DNA from: an uncultured Eubacteriales bacterium
GTDB lineage: Bacteria; Bacillota; Clostridia; Christensenellales; UBA1242
DNA: 15,898 bases
Reading direction: 5' to 3'
NCBI GenBank assembly: GCA_902796635.1
Contig: CADBPU010000019.1
Location: 1 to 15,898, forward strand
Made by a program: the position numbers and the translations under genes. Of the stretch, positions 1-5,741 are shown one piece after another. The notes under the pieces are model-generated. The model searched no databases. It was not told the DNA's origin and worked only from the letters and a program-made list of their open reading frames with translations. Each line of letters opens with the position of its first letter. Position 1 is the stretch's first letter.

Positions 1-82
1 GGTGGGGACGGTGGGACTTGAACCCACACTCGTTAGAACACGCCCCTTAAACGTGCGCGTCTGCCAGTTCCGCCACATCCCC
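1..82 (-). tRNA. tRNA-Leu(AAG), 3' end cut by the window edge
   Basis: Read leftward from 82, a complete class II tRNA fold is visible. The acceptor stem GGGGATG pairs with CGTCCCC (one T-G pair) and is followed by discriminator A and the two Cs of an encoded CCA; the final A lies outside the window. The T arm is GTGGG-TTCAAGT-CCCAC. The anticodon stem CACGT/GCGTG encloses the loop TTAAGGG, giving anticodon AAG for leucine CUU codons. The D-arm sequence TGGCGGAACTGGCAGACGCG and the extra variable arm are typical of leucine tRNAs. A shifted reading of the loop would give UAA, also Leu, but that stem pairs worse. Confidence 0.93.
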
Positions 83-98
83 ATAAATAAACAATGCT

Positions 99-127
99 AT
101 TATATCAAACTCAAATCAAAAAATCAA
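99..127 (-). promoter_or_regulatory. Promoter of tRNA-Leu
   Basis: On the minus strand, TTGATT (127-122) is separated by 17 bases from TATAAT (104-99). The -10 is preceded by TGA, an extended -10 signature. Predicted transcription start is about 92, ten bases ahead of the mature tRNA. Confidence 0.7.
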
Positions 128-205
128 TCATATTTTCAAAATAATTTATATAAATTTAATCATTATGTAAATAGACCTTTCATTTGTTTTCACATTTATT
201 TATCA

Positions 206-242
206 AAATAAAAATCACCCAACTTTTGTTGTCAAGTGATTT
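206..242 (-). terminator. Rho-independent terminator of the DUF4364-like gene
   Basis: On the minus strand AAATCAC (242-236) pairs with GTGATTT (218-212), with an inner CAAC/GTTG pairing, followed by a T-rich run. The stem begins inside the stop codon. The sequence is nearly symmetric and could also act rightward, although no rightward gene precedes it. Confidence 0.75.
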
Positions 243-828
243 AATTTTTTTCATGTTCTTGTTCTTCTTCTGCTATAAGTGTTTCATACACGTTTTCAAA
301 TATTTGTGGGGCAGAGCTTTTCCAAACTTTTGTGGCGTTGATTGCTGATTTTCTGCTTGGATAAACAATTTTCATTTCAAACAGGTTTTGTGCTTCAAGC
401 GGGTCTTTGATTTTTAATGCTACGGTGTAAGAGCCATCATTATTTTTGAAATAAGTTCCAACATATTCTTGCGCACGCTTAAATTCAAGTCGGTTTTCTT
501 TTGCAAATGTTGCAATTTCTTCTCTTGTGCTTGATGGTATTTTAAGATAGAAGTTGCTTAAACAATTTCTACCTTCATAGGTTATATTATATCTATCTCC
601 ATCACCAGTGTTTGTTTTCGCAATATATCCAACATCCAAAAGTTGCCACATAACATCTTTGCAATCCATGTATTTAAGCCACATGTTTCTGCTGGTGCAA
701 ATGTCAATTATGCTATCTTCTGTCAGTGGAATTTCCATTTTGTCCATCACAAACAAAAATATCAGTTTGTTTGTGGTATTGTCAGGAATAAACACCGGAT
801 TATTCATCCAATTTGTATTTCTTTTCAC
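241..828 (-). CDS. DUF4364-like winged-helix protein
   Basis: 195 residues from the GTG start at 828. The N-terminal part carries the pattern N-K-L-I-F-L-F-V-M-D-K-M-E-I-P-L-T, followed by a helical segment (YMDCKDVMWQLLDVGYIAK) and a beta-hairpin leading into Y-E-G-R. This matches my memory of the Clostridia-restricted DUF4364 family, which is predicted to have a winged-helix fold. The role in the cell is unknown; transcription regulation is an inference from the fold. The longer reading from TTG at 867 is rejected because GGAG at 838-835 sits 6 bases before the GTG and because a promoter covers 873-845. The gene is read divergently from the gene at 930 and is followed by its own terminator. 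Confidence 0.75.
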   Translation of the reverse strand: MKRNTNWMNNPVFIPDNTTNKLIFLFVMDKMEIPLTEDSIIDICTSRNMWLKYMDCKDVMWQLLDVGYIAKTNTGDGDRYNITYEGRNCLSNFYLKIPSSTREEIATFAKENRLEFKRAQEYVGTYFKNNDGSYTVALKIKDPLEAQNLFEMKIVYPSRKSAINATKVWKSSAPQIFENVYETLIAEEEQEHEKN

Positions 829-844
829 TATAAACTCCAAAATA

Positions 845-873
845 ATTGTATCACACTTTTTTTTCAAAGTAAA
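845..873 (-). promoter_or_regulatory. Promoter of the DUF4364-like gene
   Basis: Minus strand TTTACT (873-868), 17-base spacer, TACAAT (850-845). Transcription should start near 838, almost at the GGAG box, leaving a leader of only about ten bases. It lies back to back with the promoter at 883-911. Confidence 0.65.
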
Positions 874-882
874 TAAAATATT

Positions 883-911
883 TTTACTACTTAAAAAAAA
901 TATGATATAAT
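883..911 (+). promoter_or_regulatory. Promoter of the gene at 930
   Basis: TTTACT (883-888), 17-base spacer, TATAAT (906-911) preceded by TGA (extended -10). Predicted start is about 918, directly before AGGAG (920-924). Its -35 hexamer is the exact inverted copy of the -35 of the divergent promoter. Confidence 0.75.
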
Positions 912-929
912 ATTTTTGTAGGAGTGGTT

Positions 930-1874
930 ATGATTAAGGTTTCAAACGAAGAACTTTCAAAAATAGCACAATTTGTGGCAAGTTGTGATGATATGATAAA
1001 CGGCAAATTTATTTTGGCTGATGTAAAAATTACAAAAGTACTTAATATGATTGCGGGCAGTGAAGAACTGTATAGATACATAAGCGAATGCATGGTTGGT
1101 TTTGACTTTACAAAGGAATATCACAGGGCAGAAGTCAAAAATGGGCTTAATGGTGGGATTTTTGCTGTGCCAAACGAGCCAAACAAACTTGTTGCTTTTG
1201 TTTTTTGTTTGCTTGTTGAATGCGATGCAAAAAGACTTGATTTTTATAATTTTATCAACGAAAATTTTGGTATCAGTGGCAGAAGCGAAGCATACAAAAA
1301 CTTTTCAAATCAATTACTTGTGCCTTTCAAAGAGATAGTTTCATCTCATTTTGGTCTTGGTGGGGTGTCAAATCAAGCACTTGAAGATATAACAAACAAT
1401 TATAGAGAAGAACTTAAACAAGAGCCAATTTTTGAAGAGCAGTATGGCCAAACAAATTATGAAAATGCAAGTTGGCAAAATCAGGGATACGAAGAAAATA
1501 TTCAAGAATATCAACAAATGCCTGCATCAAATCAATCTTATCAAGTGCCACAGCAACCACAACAATATCAAAATAGTAATGTACAAGTTGTTTCTCAACC
1601 AAAAAGTGTTGAACAAAAAGAAAACAGTGTTTGGAAAGATATTTGCGATATTTGTGAAAATGTTGAAAGTGCAGTTTATGCAGAAAGGCATTTGAAGGAA
1701 TATTTGAAAGAAGAATTGTTATATATTCTCAAAACAATCAAGTATAGCACTAAGTATCAAGATGTAAAAATAATCAGTGCGCTTGTCACTGCATTTGACG
1801 AATTGACAAAAAAATTCCGTTCGATTCAATTTGTATTTGGAGAACTCAAAAACAAAATTGAAAAATTATATTAA
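930..1874 (+). CDS. Conserved-looking hypothetical protein with Q-rich linker
   Basis: 314 residues; I do not recognise a named family. The first ~155 residues look like a folded, mainly helical domain (for example the segment around KLVAFVFCLLVECDAKRLDF, then a helix near PFKEIVSSHFG). Residues ~165-232 form a low-complexity linker rich in Q, N, Y and P. The last ~80 residues are a charged helical domain that could be coiled coil. There is no signal peptide and no membrane segment, so it is probably cytoplasmic. The ATG at 930 is preferred over GTG at 924 because AGGAG at 920-924 overlaps that GTG and lies 5 bases before the ATG. It is a single-gene transcription unit with its own promoter and terminator. 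The divergent DUF4364-like protein is a possible regulator, by position only. Confidence 0.85.
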   Translation: MIKVSNEELSKIAQFVASCDDMINGKFILADVKITKVLNMIAGSEELYRYISECMVGFDFTKEYHRAEVKNGLNGGIFAVPNEPNKLVAFVFCLLVECDAKRLDFYNFINENFGISGRSEAYKNFSNQLLVPFKEIVSSHFGLGGVSNQALEDITNNYREELKQEPIFEEQYGQTNYENASWQNQGYEENIQEYQQMPASNQSYQVPQQPQQYQNSNVQVVSQPKSVEQKENSVWKDICDICENVESAVYAERHLKEYLKEELLYILKTIKYSTKYQDVKIISALVTAFDELTKKFRSIQFVFGELKNKIEKLY

Positions 1875-1881
1875 TGCAATG

Positions 1882-1909
1882 CATCCAAGAATTTCTTGGG
1901 TGTTTTTTT
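1882..1909 (+). terminator. Rho-independent terminator
   Basis: CATCCAAG pairs with CTTGGGTG (eight pairs, one T-G) around the loop AATTT, followed by seven Ts. It closes the transcription unit of the gene at 930-1874. Confidence 0.88.
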
Positions 1910-1956
1910 GTGCTTAAAAATTAATTTATATAAATAAATAAGCATATATATATAAC

Positions 1957-2988
1957 ATGAAAATCAAAATTGGTAATAAAATTGTGGCCGTTTTTTCATG
2001 GTTTATTAGAATTGGTTTAAGCGCTGTGTTGGTTATTTTTTTATGCGTTGCACCTTTCACACTTCTTCCAAATATTTTGCAAGCACAAGCCGATATCAAC
2101 AAAAAGGAAGAATACGTATATCAAGGTATTTTGGAATTGTGGCACATTGAAACCTTTGAAGGTGGCAGTGCATCACGGCTTGGATTTTTGGAAAGAGAAG
2201 CAATAAATTTTGAAAAAACACACAAGGGGACTTATATTGTTGTTCAAAGCATGAGCGCAGAGCAATTTGCGCTCAATTATCAAAATGGAAAATTGCCCAA
2301 TATGATAAGTTTTGGCATTGGTCTTGGCGATGAATTTACTGATGCACTAATTGAGTTGGATACTGAAAATTTAAGGCAAGATGTTTGTGCTGGTGGCAAG
2401 TTTAATTCAAAAAATCTTGCATTACCTTACATCTTGGGTGGTTATGCAGTTATTTCAAATGGTGCTGGCTTATCAGGAACAGGGCTTAAAGGCACAAACA
2501 ATGGACTTAAAGCGTTAGAAAAAAACAACATGCAAATTTCAAATTTGTATGATTGTGAATCTTTGGATAGTTATGATGCTTATGATAAATTTATAAAAAA
2601 TAATTTTCAAACACTCATTGGCACCCAGCGTGATGTTTATAGATGTTTTAATCGTCAGCAAAAGGGCTTGATGAACAACTTGACTTATACATTTTTGCCA
2701 AAATATACTGACCTTGTGCAATATATTTCAGTTTGTAAATCAACTGCAATAGAAGAAAAAATTTGTAAGGAATTTGTTAGTCAACTTTTGTCAATAGAAA
2801 CTCAACAAAAACTTAAAAACTATAACCTTTTTTCACCATTAAATAATATACAATTATATACTGATGGAATATATGCAGAATTTGAAAAAACTCTCAATCA
2901 AAACTTAATGGTTGAAAATGTTTTTTTATCAAAAGAACAAATACAAAGTCAAAAAAGTGAAGCATATAAAAATGTAGTAAAATCTTAA
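1957..2988 (+). CDS. Extracellular solute-binding-like protein, orphan
   Basis: 343 residues. Residues ~8-40 are a basic start plus a long hydrophobic segment, and AQA at 43-45 is a plausible signal-peptidase site; there is no lipobox cysteine, so the protein is secreted or N-terminally anchored. The mature start G-I-L-E-L-W-H-I-E-T-F-E-G-G-S-A-S-R resembles family 1 extracellular solute-binding proteins of ABC importers (short strand plus W-H, then a Gly/Ser/Arg segment), and KLPNMISFG resembles the P-D-M/I strand seen in that family. No permease or ATPase partner lies nearby, so the ligand is unknown and transport is not certain. No clear Shine-Dalgarno precedes the ATG; a run of TA repeats lies directly upstream. 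It ends 14 bases before murB and is probably cotranscribed with it. Confidence 0.7.
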   Translation: MKIKIGNKIVAVFSWFIRIGLSAVLVIFLCVAPFTLLPNILQAQADINKKEEYVYQGILELWHIETFEGGSASRLGFLEREAINFEKTHKGTYIVVQSMSAEQFALNYQNGKLPNMISFGIGLGDEFTDALIELDTENLRQDVCAGGKFNSKNLALPYILGGYAVISNGAGLSGTGLKGTNNGLKALEKNNMQISNLYDCESLDSYDAYDKFIKNNFQTLIGTQRDVYRCFNRQQKGLMNNLTYTFLPKYTDLVQYISVCKSTAIEEKICKEFVSQLLSIETQQKLKNYNLFSPLNNIQLYTDGIYAEFEKTLNQNLMVENVFLSKEQIQSQKSEAYKNVVKS

Positions 2989-3002
2989 TAAAGTGGGTGG
3001 TT

Positions 3003-3926
3003 ATGAAAAATTATAGTAAAATTATTGATACTTTATATCAAAATAAAATACAATACAAAATTGATGAAAATTTAAGCAAACATACAAGCATAAAAATTGG
3101 TGGAAAAGCAAAAATTTTTGTTGAAGTAAAAACCGAAAAAGAACTTGTTTTTTTGCTCAAATACTTATCACTTATTGATACAAAATATCATATTTTAGGC
3201 AATGGCACAAATACTCTTGCATGCGACGATGATTTTGAAGAAGTTGTTATTTGTACAAAGGCACTCAAATGGTATAAAGTATCAGGAGATACAAGTAAAA
3301 ATTTGTTCAGTATTTATATTCAATCAGGCATGGGACTTTTTGAACTCAACAAAAAATTAAGGACACTTGGTTTGGGTGGATTGGAATTTAGTTATGGCAT
3401 ACCAGGAAGTGTTGGTGGCGCTGTGTGTATGAATGCTGGTGCTTATGGAAAATGCATTGGTGATTTTGTTGAATATGTAAAGATTTTTGATGGCGAGAGA
3501 GTACTAAAAATATCTAAAAAGAATATGTTATTTTCATATAGGCAAAGTTTGGTGCAAAATTCAAATTTAGTAGTTTTGGGAGTAAAATTGAATTTACAAA
3601 AAAGTGATAGCAAAGATATTGAATTTTTGCAAAAGCAGTATTTTCAAAAAAGGTTGGATAGCCAGCCATATGACAAGTTATCTTTTGGCAGTTGCTTTAA
3701 GAGATATGAAGGAAAAGAGCCAATCAGTAAGTTGATTGATGACCTAGGGCTGAAAGGTTATAGAATTGGCGATGCAGAAATCAGCAAAAAACATGCGGGT
3801 TTTATTATAAATATTGGTTCTGCGACTTGCCAAGATGTGAGATTATTGATAAAATATATCCAAGAAAAAATTTTTGAGCATTATGGATTTGTTCCAGAGC
3901 CAGAAGTTAAGTTCTTGGGAGAATAA
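3003..3926 (+). CDS. murB: UDP-N-acetylenolpyruvoylglucosamine reductase (MurB)
   Basis: Reduces UDP-GlcNAc-enolpyruvate to UDP-MurNAc with NADPH and FAD, the second committed step of cytoplasmic peptidoglycan precursor synthesis. 307 residues, normal for a short type II MurB. Visible FAD/substrate motifs: KHTSIKIGG near residue 27, GNGTNTL at 66-72 (the usual Ser is Thr), IPGSVGGA at 133-140 and NAGAYG. Y179-R180-x-S182 matches the YRxS substrate motif. S230 in GSCFKR is the expected catalytic serine, and the C-terminal PEPEVKFLG holds the catalytic glutamate. ATG at 3003 is preferred to GTG at 2997 because the GGGTGG box lies just ahead of it. The stop codon abuts the ATG of the PHP gene, indicating one mRNA. 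Confidence 0.95.
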   Translation: MKNYSKIIDTLYQNKIQYKIDENLSKHTSIKIGGKAKIFVEVKTEKELVFLLKYLSLIDTKYHILGNGTNTLACDDDFEEVVICTKALKWYKVSGDTSKNLFSIYIQSGMGLFELNKKLRTLGLGGLEFSYGIPGSVGGAVCMNAGAYGKCIGDFVEYVKIFDGERVLKISKKNMLFSYRQSLVQNSNLVVLGVKLNLQKSDSKDIEFLQKQYFQKRLDSQPYDKLSFGSCFKRYEGKEPISKLIDDLGLKGYRIGDAEISKKHAGFIINIGSATCQDVRLLIKYIQEKIFEHYGFVPEPEVKFLGE

Positions 3927-4688
3927 ATGTTAATTTTTGGAGATTATCACACACACACAAAATATAGTCGCAATCATCACGGCAAAAGCACGATTGAAGA
4001 AAATGTGAAAATAGCAGTTCAAAAGGGATTGAAAGAAATAGGAATCACTGAACATGGTTTTTCACATATTTTTTATGGTGTACGTAGAAAAAATATTAAA
4101 AAGATGAGAGCAGAAATTGAGAGATTGCAAAAGTTATATCCAATCAAGATATATTTGGGTATTGAAGCCAATTTGATTTCAAGTCAAGGCGATATTGACT
4201 TAACAGAAGAAGAACAATCATGGTTTGACTATGTGATTATGGGTTATCACATTTTTGCAAAACCCAAAAACATAAAAGAGTATTTTAATTTTTTTAGAAA
4301 AAACAGACGTGCTTACAAAAATGATAAATACACAGATGATATTGTTGAAGCAAACACAAATGCATACATCAAAGCATTGCAAAAAAACAGAATTAACATA
4401 ATCAGCCACATGGGTTCGTTTATGAAAGTAGATGCCATAAAAGTGGCAGAAGAATGCAAAAGACACGGGACATTTGTGGAACTTAACGCAAGACGTCTAT
4501 GTTTTTCAGCCCAAGAAGCCAAACAAATGTCAAAAATGGGTGTTGAATTTGTTTTGAGTAGTGATGCACATATTTGCACAAATGTTGGCGAGTGCAACAA
4601 GGGCATAAATTTTGCAATAAAAAATAATATTCCAAAAGATTTGATTGCAAATTTAGACAAATTGCCAAAATTTTCATATAAAAAATAA
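3927..4688 (+). CDS. PHP-domain phosphoesterase, HisK-like
   Basis: 253 residues, a stand-alone PHP domain with a complete set of metal ligands: H8 and H10 (DYHTHT), E42-H43, E80 (GIEAN), H108 (GYH), H161 (ISHMG), and D213 with H215 (SSDAH). Such proteins bind three metal ions and hydrolyse phosphate esters; the closest textbook relative is histidinol-phosphatase of the HisK type. No his genes are nearby, so histidine synthesis is not supported and the substrate is open. The ATG directly follows the murB stop codon, and its GGGAG box lies in the end of murB, indicating translational coupling. PHP genes between murB and whiA occur in other Clostridia as I recall, so the position looks inherited rather than accidental. 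Confidence 0.9.
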   Translation: MLIFGDYHTHTKYSRNHHGKSTIEENVKIAVQKGLKEIGITEHGFSHIFYGVRRKNIKKMRAEIERLQKLYPIKIYLGIEANLISSQGDIDLTEEEQSWFDYVIMGYHIFAKPKNIKEYFNFFRKNRRAYKNDKYTDDIVEANTNAYIKALQKNRINIISHMGSFMKVDAIKVAEECKRHGTFVELNARRLCFSAQEAKQMSKMGVEFVLSSDAHICTNVGECNKGINFAIKNNIPKDLIANLDKLPKFSYKK

Positions 4689-4704
4689 ATATAATTAGGT
4701 ACGT

Positions 4705-5697
4705 ATGAACACATTTAGTTTTGAATTAAAAAAAGAAGTGGCATGTGTTTTGCCAAGCGGAGATGAAGAAAGTTTAAGCCAACTTTCAGCAATCATAAAA
4801 ACTTGCGGAGAAATCACAAAGAACGGAACACAAGAAAAGCTTTTGATATTCACAGAAATTGAAGAAGTTGCAAATCTTGTTGCAGATATAGTAAAAAACT
4901 TGTATGGCGAAAGTGTAGAAAAAAAATTTTCTCATTTGGCCTTTTCAAAAAACACGAGATATGAAATTTGCATACCAGCAAGCATTACAAAAGAAGTTTT
5001 GCTTGATACGGAAGTTATGCAATATGATGAAGAAAAATATTTTGCGTTTGTTCCAAATATCAGTGAATATATGATTGCAGAAGAGAGTAGAGAACTCGCA
5101 TTTTTGCGTGGTGTCTTTGTTGGCTGTTTTTCTTGCAATATAAATATGCAAGAAGTTGATGAAAATTTAAGTTCGAACAACAATTTTAGTGCATCAAAAA
5201 ATCATTATGGATATCATGCAGAATTTGTGTTTTCCAATGAGCATTTCGCAAGAGATTTTTGTGTTTTGCTTGCCGATTTTGACATCATAAGCAAAATGAC
5301 GCCAAGAAAAAACACTTTTGTTGTGTATGTAAAAGGTCTTGATATGATAAGTGATTTGCTTGCACTTGTTGGTGCAACAAAGGGCTCACTAAAATTGCAA
5401 AACATTGGCGTAATTAGGTCAGTTCGCAACAATATAAATCGTCAAAATAATTGCATTAATGCAAATCTTACCAAAATGGTTGATGCCAGCGTAAAACAGA
5501 TGAGAGCCATTGAAAAAATAGAAAACACTATTGGAATAGAAGCACTTGACGAGCCATTAAAAGAAGTTGTTTATTTGCGACTTGCAAATCCGGAAGAAAG
5601 TTTAGATTCTCTTATCAAACTGTCAACAAAGCCAATAAGCAAAAGTGGACTTTATCACAGATTGAAAAAGATTGAAAAAATTGCAGAAAAATTGTAA
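4705..5697 (+). CDS. whiA: Sporulation/division regulator WhiA
   Basis: 330 residues, the usual length. WhiA combines a degenerate LAGLIDADG homing-endonuclease-like fold with a C-terminal helix-turn-helix and binds DNA without cutting it; it is tied to sporulation in Streptomyces and to cell division and envelope lipid balance in Bacillus. Landmarks: N-terminal FSFELKKEVA, the ELAFLRGVFVGCFS segment near residue 130, the conserved NIGVIRSVRNNINRQNNCINANL stretch read here as NIGVIRS...RNNINRQNNC, and the end ISKSGLYHRLKKIEKIAEKL, the HTH recognition region. The ribosome binding site is weak (TAGGT, 4696-4700). It follows the PHP gene by 16 bases and probably shares its mRNA. The usual partners rapZ and yvcK are missing between murB and whiA. 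Confidence 0.95.
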   Translation: MNTFSFELKKEVACVLPSGDEESLSQLSAIIKTCGEITKNGTQEKLLIFTEIEEVANLVADIVKNLYGESVEKKFSHLAFSKNTRYEICIPASITKEVLLDTEVMQYDEEKYFAFVPNISEYMIAEESRELAFLRGVFVGCFSCNINMQEVDENLSSNNNFSASKNHYGYHAEFVFSNEHFARDFCVLLADFDIISKMTPRKNTFVVYVKGLDMISDLLALVGATKGSLKLQNIGVIRSVRNNINRQNNCINANLTKMVDASVKQMRAIEKIENTIGIEALDEPLKEVVYLRLANPEESLDSLIKLSTKPISKSGLYHRLKKIEKIAEKL

Positions 5698-5709
5698 TAC
5701 TAATATTAT
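5681..5709 (+). promoter_or_regulatory. Possible promoter of the ABC transporter gene
   Basis: TTGCAG (5681-5686), 17-base spacer, TATTAT (5704-5709), overlapping the end of whiA. Predicted start is about 5716, giving a leader of ~26 bases. Without it the transporter would be read through from whiA. Confidence 0.45.
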
Positions 5710-5741
5710 ATTTGATAGATAAAATTTAAGGGGGTATTTTT

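Noticed and set aside
2..211. 69-codon frame on the plus strand at the left edge
   Set aside because: It lies opposite tRNA-Leu and continues into AT-rich non-coding sequence; it is a shadow.
829..867. TTG start at 867 for the DUF4364-like gene
   Set aside because: This stretch contains the promoter (873-845); a GGAG box fits the GTG at 828.
1907..1956. Promoter for the SBP-like gene
   Set aside because: Several TATAAA/TATATA strings exist in this TA-rich stretch, but none has a convincing -35 at 16-18 bases, so no call is made.
3927..4688. Assignment of the PHP gene as histidinol-phosphatase hisK
   Set aside because: The metal site fits the family, but no histidine genes are nearby and the substrate residues cannot be judged from sequence alone.
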